A program made the position numbers and the translations under genes. Below are positions 50,509 through 60,020 of a stretch of DNA of 64,000 nt, one piece after another. The stretch is from Cylindrotheca closterium. Taxonomy: Eukaryota > Bacillariophyta > Bacillariophyceae > Bacillariales > Bacillariaceae. The notes beneath the pieces were generated by a model. It had not been told where the DNA came from. It ran no database searches and worked only from the letters and a program-made list of their open reading frames with translations. The stretch is from positions 629,083 through 693,082 of the forward strand of contig CAKOGP040000001.1 of assembly GCA_933822405.4 (NCBI GenBank), given 5' to 3'. Position 1 is the first letter of the stretch. Each line of letters starts with the position of its first letter.

Positions 50509-53500
50509 CTACTTTCCATCCGATCGAGTGATTGCGTTCATCTTTTTGGTGTCTTTTGGGGCATCCTGCTTTCCTGTTTCTTTGGGCAACTTACCCGATG
50601 GCGGACTCTTCGATGGCGATTTCGATGGTGGACTAGGATCCGCCACTGGGATCCCATTGTTCTTTCCGCTGCCCTTATTCGATTTGCTTGCGGGGTTAAA
50701 GGAAGTTGGTGGGCTCTTTGACGGTGCCTTTGACGGGGATGTTGGTAAAGGATTTTCTCCCTCAGTCGAAACGTCATAATCGAAAAGGTCGGCTACGTTT
50801 GCCCCCATGCAAGGAGGACAACTGCACTGTAGGGTCGCCTTTTTGTCGCAATTTAGCTGTGACAGAGCAACTTGACTGCAAAGTTGAGATTTGTCACCAT
50901 TCAGAAATCCAGTTACAATGGCGGCAATAGAGTATTCTTTTCCAGGAGACAACTCTAGACCTTTCGCGTCAAGTCGCTTCGTCGAGGGAACTGTCGCTCC
51001 GATTGCATCGCTAAAGTTGAAGACTTGGGATGGCGCACTGAAGTCGCTTGGAGTATACATCGCTAGAACGTGCTCCAATTCCACATTACTGTGGAACGAG
51101 CCGGCTCCCAAATCAAGGCGAATGGAGGACACATCTTCAAGGTACATGGATACACGTCGACGTCCAAAAGTGTGCCCAAGTTCTGTCACCTCCTTACAGC
51201 CTCCATCACTGCACGAAATATCGCAGAATGAGTCGAATTCAACCAATTGCTGGGATCCAAATTGGTCGCCTGCAGACATGTCATCAGAGCAAGAGCTTTG
51301 GAAGAGAATTTGTTGTAGTATCTTGCCTTTGCCAATACCCTCAATCCATTCGTATGTGAAAATTGCGGTGTTCGTTGACATTTTCTCGCCCTCGGTGGTC
51401 GCTTCCCAAGTTGAATTTACACTAACAGGTCCAGAGAAGTAAAGCTCGTTCTCTCCGTATGCTTCAATGTACACCGTGTGAGCTTCAGTTGAAGCCGGTG
51501 GGCCACATCCAGGGGTGGGATTCTTATTATTTTGCTCCGCGCAAGTTACACCATGCGAATTGCACACTCTGCCATCCGAGGTGAAGTCTGCACAGACATT
51601 TCCGGTACTCCACTCGGAACAGGGAAGCTCTTCTTTATCACAGGAACAGTAGTCAGGATTGTCGCCCAGACACCTCTTGAAGCTCATGCCATAACAGCCA
51701 CCACCATTGTATTTCATTTGCATTCGGTACGGTGTCTCTTTGCATACTTCATGGCGGCACTCGAAAGTGCACTGGTCCAAGAAAACTAGGTCCAAATCGC
51801 AGACAGGCTGTGCAGCCATCAATTGTACCCCAGCAGTTGGGAGAAGCGTCGAAAATATGCTTGCATCGGTATCAGGTGCCAGCGAAGGACTAGATACCAC
51901 TGGTATCAGATTCGCAATATTCGTGGGTGATGGATTCGAAGTCTCAAAAGCGACGGAAATTGCAGTAGGAGGCGAAGCTGATGAAACCTTTCCCTTGGAA
52001 CTGCTTCCTTTGTTTCCGGAGTCAACTTTTCCAGATGGACTAGATTGATCAATTTTCCCGCTATCATTCTTGCCAGTCTTGCCTGCCCATTTACCCGTTG
52101 AGGAGTCGGGTTTTCCTGTACTATCATTTGCGGAATCAATCTTACCGTTCTTTCCGGAACCGCTCTTCCCAGTGCTCCCGCTATTATTCTTTCCCGAATC
52201 GTCCTTTCCAGACTTGTCAGAGTCACTTTTACCAGTCTTTCCAGACTGATGACTAATAGCATCATTGTTCTTCCCGGCCTTGCCGGGGTCTCCCTTTGTG
52301 CTTTTACTTTTGCCGGAGGCACTTTTCCCGGATTTGCCTGAGTTGCTCTTGGAGGCCATTCCAGACTGATCACCGGTAGCGTCGTCGCTCTTTCCAGACT
52401 TGCCACTTTTACCAGTCTTTCCAGACTGATCACCGATAGCATCATCGTTCTTTCCAGCCTTGCCGGAGTCCCCCTTTGTGCTTTTACTTTTGCCGGAGTT
52501 ACTTTTCCCAATTTTGCCAGAGTTGCTCTTTGCGGCCTTTCCAGACTGATCACCGATACCATCATCACTCTTCCCAGCCTTGCCAGGATTACTCATCCAA
52601 CTTTTTCCAGACTGATCCCCGATAGTCCAATCGCTTTTTCCCGCTTTGCCAGAGTCATTCTTACCAGCCTTTCCAGACTGATCGCCGACAGTGCCATCGC
52701 TCTTTCCAGCTTTGCCAGTGTCTCCTTTTGTACTCTTGCTTTTGCCGGAGGAACTTTTTCCAGATTTGCCAGAGTCATCCTTTCCAGACTGATCACTGAC
52801 ACCGTCGTCAATCTTTCCAGCCTTTCCAGACTGATCACCGATAGCATCGTTGTTCTTTCCGGCCTTGCCTAAGTCTCCTTTTGTGCTCTTACTTTTGCCG
52901 GAGGCACTTTTTCCAGATTTGCTGGAGTCATTCTTACCAGCCTTTCCAGACTGATCACCGACATCATCATCGCTCTTTCCAGCTTTCCCAGAGTCGCTCT
53001 TGCCAGCCTTTCCGGAATTGTCGCTTTTTCCAGCTTTGCCGGAGTCTCCCTTTGTACTCTTGCTTTTGCCGGAAACGCTTTTTCCGGATTTCCCGGAGTC
53101 ACTCTTGTCAGCCTTTCCAGCCTTGCCGGAGTCCCCCTTTGAACTCTTGCCTTTGCCTGAGACGCTCTTTCCAGAGTCACTCTTGTCAGCCTTTCCAGCC
53201 TTGCCGGAGTCTTCCTTTGTACTCTTGCTTTTGCCGGAGACGCTCTTTCCAGAGTCACTCTTGTCAGCCTTTCCAGCCTTGCCGGAGTCTCCCTTTGTAC
53301 TCTTGCTTTTGCCGGAAACGCTTTTTCCGGATTTCCCGGAGTCACTCTTGTCAGCCTTTCCAGTCTTGCCGGAGTCCCCCTTTGAACTCTTGCCTTTGCC
53401 TGAGACGCTCTTTCCAGAGTCACTCTTGTCAGCCTTTCCAGCCTTGCCGGAGTCTCCCTTTGTACTCTTGCTTTTACCGAAGACGCCTTTTCCAGACTTA

Positions 53501-56500
53501 CCAGGGTCGCTCATCCAACTTTTTCCAAACTTATCAGCTTTGCCATCTTGTTTACCCTTCGATGAATTGCTCGTCCCGCTCTTTCCACCCTTCGACTTGT
53601 CCGCCTTCCCAGCAGGGACACGAGTGGGGGCTGGAATAGGTACTAAGGGACTTGAAGGCGTTCCTGTTGGTGATGGGGCTCCTAGTGATGGTGGATTGGG
53701 GGTTGGAGGCGGTGCGGAGGGAATGGGCGGTACTCCTGTTGGTGGTGGGCCTCCCGTTGGTGGCGGATCTGATGATGGTGGTGATATACCGACTGGTGGC
53801 AGGGAAGAAAGCTGACTTGCGACACATGGTGGACACTGACAAGGTAGCTCTTGTACTCGGCGGCATCCAATTTGCGATTCCGCAATCTGTTGACATGGAC
53901 TGCCTCTGTCGCCAAGTAGGAACCCAGTAACAATCGTTGCTACACTGTAGTTCGTTTTGGCTGAAATTACAAGACCAGATTGACTGAGTTCGACTGGAGG
54001 AGGGACCACTTGGCCGATTGCTTCGCTGAAGTTCAACAGAGTTCCTGGAGCGCTGAAGTCTACTGGTGTGTAGAGCCCAAGAACATGTTCCAGCTGAACA
54101 TTATTGTCTGTTCCAGCTCTCGCAATAGAGCCAATGAGCTTATCAAGTCGAAGCTGGGCGTCAGTCTCCATGAGCAATGAAATACTTCGTCGACCAAACG
54201 TCAAACCGTTTTCGGTAACATCCATACATCCTCCATCATTGCAGGAAGGTTGGCAATAAGAGTCCATTTCGCGAAGCTGATGACAGCCAAATTGGTCACT
54301 GAGGACCAGGTCTTCTTTGCAAGAGCTATCAAAAACAACATGCTGCATTAGCCGTCCTTTCCCCGAGTTCTCATCCCAGTCGTATGTGAAAATATCAGTG
54401 TAGTCGTCGACCGCATCAGTTGTTGTCATCGCTTCCCAGGTCGCATTGACATTGACGGGACCTGCAAAATACGACTCCTCTCGGCCAAAAGCTTCGATAT
54501 AGACCTTGTGGTTTTCATTTGAAGGCGGTGGTCCACACTCCGAAGCCAAACCCGCTGTAGCTCCTCCTTCGCATGTCTGTTGGAGATTGTTGCAGATGTT
54601 TCCTTCTGCATCAAAATCTTTACAAGAGTTGTTTTGATTCCACTGGAAGCATGGAACATCTTCCTTCGTACATGTGCATGCATCCGAGTCTTCCCCAGCG
54701 CAACGTTTGAAAGATGTTCCTTCACATCCCCCTCCTGTGTAAAGCATCTGCATGCGATATGGCCGTTCCACACATAAATCAAAACTGCATGCAACCATAC
54801 AGCTTTCGTCGACAGATATATCGAGACCGCATCCTTCAGCCTCTGCAAGAAAGGGCAAAAAAGTAGGAATAATTGATGGTAATCCTGACGGTACCGTCGA
54901 CAATCCAGCAGAAGGCACAGTCGAAGGCGACATGGATGGCGCCGAGCTTGGACTTTCACTGGGCTGTTGTGTGTCCATAATTACGCCTAGATCTGAAGAT
55001 GAAGGCAAAGATGATGGTCCTGGGGAAGGCAAAGGTGTTGGAACAGGTGATGGGATTGGAGACGGCAAGGGTGTCGGACTGCAGTCAATTCTGTCTTGTG
55101 GATCCAAACACTTGTCTGGGCAGCAGCCGCACTTGATTCCGATTGGCAAAGGTAAAACGTTACACATGTTGTTTCCGATAGATGAACAACTTGCTGGTCT
55201 ATCATTGGGGTTGGTCTCCCAGCATGCAGTGGGACACTCATCAATCAAATGACTGCATGAAGTAGGAGCCTCGGAGGGCGTATCAGAAGGTCCCACCGAT
55301 GCTTCAATAGATGGCTTCGAAGAAGGCATTGGCGATGGTACAGGCGTTGGACTGCAGTCTTCCCGATCTCGGGCTCCATTGCATTCCAACGGACAGCACT
55401 GCGGACAGTCGGCTTCATCATATGGTAAAACATCGCAATCTGGCCTATCAAAGTCGGCGCATTGAGGGTGCCGTTTCATTGGATCAGCTTCGAAACACAA
55501 GGCTGGGCACTCGTCGATCAAGTATGTGCATTCACTTGGCATGGATGACGGAGCCGGACTTGGTAGCAGAGAAGGCAGATCTGTGGGTTTTGACGATGGA
55601 ACCGAAGACGGCAAAGCTGTCGGACCAGGTGATGGGATTGGAGACGGCAATGGTGTCGGGCTGCAGTCGATTCTGTCTTGTGGATCCAAACACTTGTCTG
55701 GGCAACATCCGCAGTCGATTCCGACCGGTAGAGGCAAAACGTTGCACATGGTGTTTCCTATAGATGCACAACTTGCCGGTCTATCATTAGGATCAATCTC
55801 CCAGCATCCAGTGGGACACTCATCAATCAAATGGCTGCATGAAGTAGGAGTCTCGGATGGTGTAGCAGAAGGTCCCACTGATGCTTCGATAGATGGCTTC
55901 GAAGAAGGAACCATACTGGGATCATTGCTAGGTTTTAGAGTCTCCAAGACAATCACTCCAGGCAAAGTAGGTTTTCCCGAAGGTTTTGGCGAAGGTAGTG
56001 GTGTAGGACTACATTCGACTCTGTCCTGTGGATTGAGACACTCGTCTGGGCAGCAGTCGCAAGAAATACCAGATGGCAATGGGATGTTTCTGCAGATAGT
56101 CCTTCCAACGGAAACACAGCTTGCAAGGCGGTCATTGGGGTTAGCTTCCCAACATGCAACGGGACACTCGTCAATCAAATGATTACAAGAAGTCGGCATG
56201 GCCGAAGGACTCTCTGTTGGAGCCTTAGATGGCGCATCAGACGGTGATGCCGACTGAGTCTCTGATGGTTTCATTGACGGTGCGTCTGATGGAGGACTCG
56301 ATGGATCGCGGGAAGGAACTCTTGTTGGACTGCTCGAAGGAACCGTTGACGGATACGAAGATTGTTCTAAAGTTGGATCAAGCGACGGCGTTGATGAAGG
56401 TTCGGGGGATGGTACATATGATGGTCCTACGGAAGGCAAAGGTGTTGGGCTGCAGTCAATTCTGTCTTGTGGATCCAAACACTTGTCTGGGCAGCAGCCG

Positions 56501-59500
56501 CACTTGATTCCGATTGGCAAAGGTAAAACGTTACACATGTTGTTTCCGATAGATGAACAACTTGCTGGTCTATCATTGGGGTTGGTCTCCCAGCATGCAG
56601 TGGGACACTCATCAATCAAATGACTGCATGAAGTAGGAGCCTCGGAGGGCGTATCAGAAGGTCCCACCGATGCTTCAATAGATGGCTTCGAAGAAGGCAT
56701 TGGCGATGGTACAGGCGTTGGACTGCAGTCTTCCCGATCTCGGGCTCCATTGCATTCCAACGGACAGCACTGCGGACAGTCGGCTTCATCATATGGTAAA
56801 ACATCGCAATCTGGCCTATCAAAGTCGGCGCATTGAGGGTGCCGTTTCATTGGATCAGCTTCGAAACACAAGGCTGGGCACTCGTCGATCAAGTATGTGC
56901 ATTCACTTGGCATGGATGACGGAGCCGGACTTGGTAGCAGAGAAGGCAGATCTGTGGGTTTTGACGATGGAACCGGAGACGGCAATGGTGTCGGGCTGCA
57001 GTCGATTCTGTCTTGTGGATCCAAACACTTGTCTGGGCAACATCCGCAGTCGATTCCGACTGGTAGAGGCAAAACGTTGCACATGGTGTTTCCTATAGAT
57101 GCACAACTTGCCGGTCTATCATTAGGATCAATCTCCCAGCATCCAGTGGGACACTCATCAATCAAATGGCTGCATGAAGTAGGAGTCTCGGATGGTGTAG
57201 CAGAAGGTCCCACCGATGCTTCGATAGATGGCTTCGAAGATGGTATTGGTGACGGTTTTGGTGATGGTACTGGCGTTGGGCTGCAGTCTTCCCGATCTCG
57301 GGCTCCATCGCACTCCGATGGGCAACACTGCGGACAATTGGCTTCATCATATGGTAAAACATCGCAATCTGGTCGATTAAAATCAATACATCGAGGGTGC
57401 CGCTTCATCGGATCAGTTTCGAAACATAAGGCTGGGCACTTATCGATCAAGTATGTGCATTCAGTTGGCATGGATGATGGAGATGGACTTGGTAGCGGCG
57501 AAGGCAGATCGGTGGGTCTCGCACTTGGTTTGCTACTTGGTTTTTGTGTCTCCAAGAGAATGACCGCTGCTGCTGTTGGTTCCTCAGAAGGCGTCAATGA
57601 TGGATCCGTAGACGGTACTGGTGAGGGTGCCGAAGATGGTACTGATGAGGGCGCAGATGTTGGACTAGATGATGGAATTGAAGTTGGAAGTGGACTCGGC
57701 ATCACGGTAGGTGCAGAAGATGGCAGCGGAGACGGCACAGGTGTCGGTGCTCCACAGTTATCAGGATCAAAATCGAGGCAAATAGCTGGGCAACACAATG
57801 GGCAGCCATCCTGAAATGGAATTCGATCGCAATCGTCTCGCTGTAGCAGACCACAACTAGAAGGACGAGTGTCCACGTCCGAACTGAGACAATCAGCTGG
57901 ACAATTCTCCAACATCTCTATACAGGGTGTGGGGGCACTTGTTGGCGCGGCTGATGGTGCTGGCGACGGTACTGCAGTAGGTGAGCACTCTGGTGCTGTT
58001 CCGTCAGGAGAAAGACTGAACATAGGGTGATCTGACCGGCACTCAGATGCACAGCAAACTGGACAGGCAATCCCTTCTGGAGGTGGGACAGCATCGCATT
58101 CCGGTCGGTCAATGCTGGGGTCAGTACAATCTGGTGGACGAGTTGGGTCTCCGTGTGATAGGAAACAAGAGTCATGAGGGCATGATTCGATCACTTCAGA
58201 ACATTTCGACGGCAGCATGCTTGGTACTGGTGATGGTCCTGATGATGGATTTGAACTTGGCGCAGATGATGGAGCTGACGTTGGTGTTCCAGATTTTATG
58301 ACACTCGGGCCTGCAGAAGGTGCCGATGAAGGTACTGGCGATAGTCTTGATGATGGAATCGATGTTGGTGTTGCAGACTTCATGATGCTCGGGCCTGCAG
58401 AAGGTGCCGATGAAGGAACTGGCGATGGTCCCGATGATGGGATCGATGTTGGTGTTGCAGACTTCATGACACTCGGGCCTGCAGAAGGTGCGGATGAAGG
58501 CACTGGCGATGGTCCCGATGATGGGATCGATGTTGGTGTTGCAGACTTCATGACACTCGGAGCTTCAGAAGGCGCCGGTGAAGGTCCTGGTGATGGCCCT
58601 GGTGATGGATTTGGACTTGGCACCGATGATGGAAATGCTGTTGGTGTTGCTGATGGTACGGGAGTCGGAACTGCAGAAGGCGCCGGTGAAGGTGCTGGTG
58701 ATGGTAAAGCTGTAGGATCACAGCCTTTTCTATCACGATTTTCGTCTATGCACTCGTCGGGGCAACATTCGGGGCATTCAATGTAATCAAAGGGAAGCGA
58801 GTTGCACCCTCGGAGGAAAGGGAACGATGCTGCAATCGAACTACATGTTGGAGGCCGTGCGCCTTCGCCAACTTCCCAGCATCTCAAAGGGCATTCTTCA
58901 ATCAAATAATTGCAACCAGTCGGTCTCATTGTTGGCGCAACACTCGGAACGGGAGAAGGTGCTGGTGATGGCACTGGAGTAGGATCACAACCTTCTCTGT
59001 CACGGTTTTCGTCAATGCATTCATCGGGACAACATTCGGGGCAGTCAATATAATCAAAGGGGAGAGAATTGCAGCCTTGGAGAAATGGAAAAGCTGCTGC
59101 TATTGAAGTGCACGTCGGTGGGCGTTTATCTACTTCAACTTCCCAACACTTCGATGGACATTCGTCAATTAAATAGCTGCAGCCTGTCGGCGTTGTTGAT
59201 GGAGATGCCGATGGTGGAAGTGTTGTCGGACTTGATGTAGGAGGAATTTCCTGCAAAGAGGCAACATCTTGCATATTTCGACTGAACCAAAATTCGTCTT
59301 CATCTTTCAGAACATCAGGCAAATTCTTCTGGTAGTTTCTAACTTGTTGCTTTTTCTGATCTGTGATTTTTGTTGTTTTGCTCGTCGTCCGTTCTGACAA
59401 AGTTTCAATTTCTGCTGAAACTGACACTCCCATATATGATAGTAGTAATATTGATAACAGAGATGATGTCATTATCGGCAATGAAGCGGACGACGAAGGG

Positions 59501-59553
59501 AAGGGCCTCATCGTCACTTGTCTTGAAATCTGTGTCGGATGGTTTTTTCGCAT
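50509..59553 (-). CDS. Giant secreted PSCD-like / Lys-Ser-Gly-rich protein (candidate cell-wall protein)
   Basis: Single exon, up to 3014 aa. Three in-frame ATGs (59553, 59511, 59472) precede a hydrophobic run; MTSSLLSILLLSYMGVSVSA from the third is a typical 20-residue signal peptide. Twelve Cys-rich modules of about 60 aa (residues about 120-1490) share the pattern C-x5-(E/K/N/S)-CP...CC...C and alternate with Pro/Ser linkers. A globular Cys-rich domain follows (about 1568-1908). Next is a 540-residue Lys/Ser/Gly block with repeats such as GKSKSTKGDSGKAGK, then a second copy of the globular domain (about 2580-2920) and a basic Ser/Pro tail. Pro/Ser/Cys/Asp-rich modules are known in pleuralins, and Lys/Ser-rich blocks in silaffins, both diatom frustule proteins. 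This assignment rests on composition and architecture only; an extracellular matrix or adhesive role is the alternative. Confidence 0.8.
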   Translation of the reverse strand: MRKNHPTQISRQVTMRPFPSSSASLPIMTSSLLSILLLSYMGVSVSAEIETLSERTTSKTTKITDQKKQQVRNYQKNLPDVLKDEDEFWFSRNMQDVASLQEIPPTSSPTTLPPSASPSTTPTGCSYLIDECPSKCWEVEVDKRPPTCTSIAAAFPFLQGCNSLPFDYIDCPECCPDECIDENRDREGCDPTPVPSPAPSPVPSVAPTMRPTGCNYLIEECPLRCWEVGEGARPPTCSSIAASFPFLRGCNSLPFDYIECPECCPDECIDENRDRKGCDPTALPSPAPSPAPSAVPTPVPSATPTAFPSSVPSPNPSPGPSPGPSPAPSEAPSVMKSATPTSIPSSGPSPVPSSAPSAGPSVMKSATPTSIPSSGPSPVPSSAPSAGPSIMKSATPTSIPSSRLSPVPSSAPSAGPSVIKSGTPTSAPSSAPSSNPSSGPSPVPSMLPSKCSEVIESCPHDSCFLSHGDPTRPPDCTDPSIDRPECDAVPPPEGIACPVCCASECRSDHPMFSLSPDGTAPECSPTAVPSPAPSAAPTSAPTPCIEMLENCPADCLSSDVDTRPSSCGLLQRDDCDRIPFQDGCPLCCPAICLDFDPDNCGAPTPVPSPLPSSAPTVMPSPLPTSIPSSSPTSAPSSVPSSAPSPVPSTDPSLTPSEEPTAAAVILLETQKPSSKPSARPTDLPSPLPSPSPSSMPTECTYLIDKCPALCFETDPMKRHPRCIDFNRPDCDVLPYDEANCPQCCPSECDGARDREDCSPTPVPSPKPSPIPSSKPSIEASVGPSATPSETPTSCSHLIDECPTGCWEIDPNDRPASCASIGNTMCNVLPLPVGIDCGCCPDKCLDPQDRIDCSPTPLPSPVPSSKPTDLPSLLPSPAPSSMPSECTYLIDECPALCFEADPMKRHPQCADFDRPDCDVLPYDEADCPQCCPLECNGARDREDCSPTPVPSPMPSSKPSIEASVGPSDTPSEAPTSCSHLIDECPTACWETNPNDRPASCSSIGNNMCNVLPLPIGIKCGCCPDKCLDPQDRIDCSPTPLPSVGPSYVPSPEPSSTPSLDPTLEQSSYPSTVPSSSPTRVPSRDPSSPPSDAPSMKPSETQSASPSDAPSKAPTESPSAMPTSCNHLIDECPVACWEANPNDRLASCVSVGRTICRNIPLPSGISCDCCPDECLNPQDRVECSPTPLPSPKPSGKPTLPGVIVLETLKPSNDPSMVPSSKPSIEASVGPSATPSETPTSCSHLIDECPTGCWEIDPNDRPASCASIGNTMCNVLPLPVGIDCGCCPDKCLDPQDRIDCSPTPLPSPIPSPGPTALPSSVPSSKPTDLPSLLPSPAPSSMPSECTYLIDECPALCFEADPMKRHPQCADFDRPDCDVLPYDEADCPQCCPLECNGARDREDCSPTPVPSPMPSSKPSIEASVGPSDTPSEAPTSCSHLIDECPTACWETNPNDRPASCSSIGNNMCNVLPLPIGIKCGCCPDKCLDPQDRIDCSPTPLPSPIPSPVPTPLPSPGPSSLPSSSDLGVIMDTQQPSESPSSAPSMSPSTVPSAGLSTVPSGLPSIIPTFLPFLAEAEGCGLDISVDESCMVACSFDLCVERPYRMQMLYTGGGCEGTSFKRCAGEDSDACTCTKEDVPCFQWNQNNSCKDFDAEGNICNNLQQTCEGGATAGLASECGPPPSNENHKVYIEAFGREESYFAGPVNVNATWEAMTTTDAVDDYTDIFTYDWDENSGKGRLMQHVVFDSSCKEDLVLSDQFGCHQLREMDSYCQPSCNDGGCMDVTENGLTFGRRSISLLMETDAQLRLDKLIGSIARAGTDNNVQLEHVLGLYTPVDFSAPGTLLNFSEAIGQVVPPPVELSQSGLVISAKTNYSVATIVTGFLLGDRGSPCQQIAESQIGCRRVQELPCQCPPCVASQLSSLPPVGISPPSSDPPPTGGPPPTGVPPIPSAPPPTPNPPSLGAPSPTGTPSSPLVPIPAPTRVPAGKADKSKGGKSGTSNSSKGKQDGKADKFGKSWMSDPGKSGKGVFGKSKSTKGDSGKAGKADKSDSGKSVSGKGKSSKGDSGKTGKADKSDSGKSGKSVSGKSKSTKGDSGKAGKADKSDSGKSVSGKSKSTKEDSGKAGKADKSDSGKSVSGKGKSSKGDSGKAGKADKSDSGKSGKSVSGKSKSTKGDSGKAGKSDNSGKAGKSDSGKAGKSDDDVGDQSGKAGKNDSSKSGKSASGKSKSTKGDLGKAGKNNDAIGDQSGKAGKIDDGVSDQSGKDDSGKSGKSSSGKSKSTKGDTGKAGKSDGTVGDQSGKAGKNDSGKAGKSDWTIGDQSGKSWMSNPGKAGKSDDGIGDQSGKAAKSNSGKIGKSNSGKSKSTKGDSGKAGKNDDAIGDQSGKTGKSGKSGKSDDATGDQSGMASKSNSGKSGKSASGKSKSTKGDPGKAGKNNDAISHQSGKTGKSDSDKSGKDDSGKNNSGSTGKSGSGKNGKIDSANDSTGKPDSSTGKWAGKTGKNDSGKIDQSSPSGKVDSGNKGSSSKGKVSSASPPTAISVAFETSNPSPTNIANLIPVVSSPSLAPDTDASIFSTLLPTAGVQLMAAQPVCDLDLVFLDQCTFECRHEVCKETPYRMQMKYNGGGCYGMSFKRCLGDNPDYCSCDKEELPCSEWSTGNVCADFTSDGRVCNSHGVTCAEQNNKNPTPGCGPPASTEAHTVYIEAYGENELYFSGPVSVNSTWEATTEGEKMSTNTAIFTYEWIEGIGKGKILQQILFQSSCSDDMSAGDQFGSQQLVEFDSFCDISCSDGGCKEVTELGHTFGRRRVSMYLEDVSSIRLDLGAGSFHSNVELEHVLAMYTPSDFSAPSQVFNFSDAIGATVPSTKRLDAKGLELSPGKEYSIAAIVTGFLNGDKSQLCSQVALSQLNCDKKATLQCSCPPCMGANVADLFDYDVSTEGENPLPTSPSKAPSKSPPTSFNPASKSNKGSGKNNGIPVADPSPPSKSPSKSPPSGKLPKETGKQDAPKDTKKMNAITRSDGK
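50795..51815 (-). other. Second globular Cys-rich domain of protein K
   Basis: Encodes CDLDLVFLDQCTFEC, PYRMQMKYNGGGC, YIEAYGENELYFSGPVSVNS and HTFGRRRVSMYLED, ending QCSCPPC. It aligns along its whole length with the first domain (53830-54850) and shares most Cys positions, at perhaps half identity. I cannot name the fold. Confidence 0.75.
51990..53610 (-). repeat. Lys/Ser/Gly repeat block of protein K
   Basis: About 540 codons of imperfect repeats. I count ten copies of the GK(S/G)KS(T/S)K(G/E)DxGK(A/T)GK type and nine of an acidic D-x2-x-GDQSGK type, several flanked by SGKSGK. Lysines recur every third residue over long runs. The DNA is a degenerate tandem array and can be mistaken for other repeat classes. 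Confidence 0.85.
53830..54850 (-). other. First globular Cys-rich domain of protein K
   Basis: Encodes CGLDISVDESCMVAC, PYRMQMLYTGGGC, YIEAFGREESYFAGPVNVN and LTFGRRSISLLMET, ending CQCPPC. It is paired with the domain at 50795-51815, so the Lys block sits between two related domains. Confidence 0.75.
55080..55905 (-). repeat. Recent duplicate of three Cys-rich modules (copy 2)
   Basis: Encodes modules 10-12. It matches 56451-57240 almost base for base: 526 bp without an indel, then a 36-bp insertion at about 55605-55640, then about 265 bp with a few substitutions. Confidence 0.9.
56451..57240 (-). repeat. Recent duplicate of three Cys-rich modules (copy 1)
   Basis: Encodes modules 6-8, the partner of 55080-55905 at an offset of 1371 bp. 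Module 9 and its long linker lie between the two copies. Confidence 0.9.
58217..58560 (-). repeat. 84-bp tandem repeat encoding a Pro/Ser linker
   Basis: Four units of 28 residues beginning SVMKSATPTSIPSSGPSPVP, the last one diverged, lie between modules 2 and 3 of protein K. Confidence 0.85.
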
Positions 59554-60020
59554 TTTTTTTTATTTCGTGAACGAACCAAGAACGAAACGGCACCTGGCGC
59601 AAGCCGGCGGTCACATTTATCGACTTTAGCGATGCGTAATCGCCGGTAAGACTTTTCGTATCGGAGTGTACGGGTACGTACCGTACAGTATGACGGACGA
59701 TATTCTGGTGGAAGGACAGGCAGTTGACAGTTTGACAGTGATTCCGGTATGGCAAATCCAAAAATTTCGAAATTCGTGAAACATCCGTTTCTCATCACAA
59801 CGTGTATTATACCGTGTACCACAACTCCAATTTTATCATGCAACCGACAAGTCAACACTCCGTACTGCATAGCGGTTGCATTCCACTGGAGAAACCGACA
59901 GTTGTTGTAAACGGATATTGCAGAACGTGGCTCAAAACAGTCAATGCGACGACTAAGAACACAAAAGTTCATTTCCTCGCAAAATATAGATTTGAATTTT
60001 TCGACATACTTTGATCAACA
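59554..60020. other. Divergent upstream region between gene K and the TPR gene
   Basis: 467 bases with both promoters. It contains GTACGGGTACGTACCGTAC at 59668-59686, a near-palindrome with a perfect GGTACGTACC centre. No gene is evident. Confidence 0.5.

Noticed and set aside
51990..53610. CRISPR-like array of short direct repeats
   Set aside because: The repeats follow a codon frame without stops, vary in spacing and have no unique spacers. They encode the Lys/Ser/Gly block of protein K, and the genome is eukaryotic.
52881..53815. Long plus-strand open frames opposite protein K (up to 271 codons)
   Set aside because: They are a by-product of repetitive codons on the other strand. They lack family features and arise in two overlapping frames at once.
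56897..57814. 305-codon plus-strand frame rich in Asp/Gly
   Set aside because: It mirrors the Pro/Ser linkers read on the opposite strand; similar mirror frames occur at each duplicated module.
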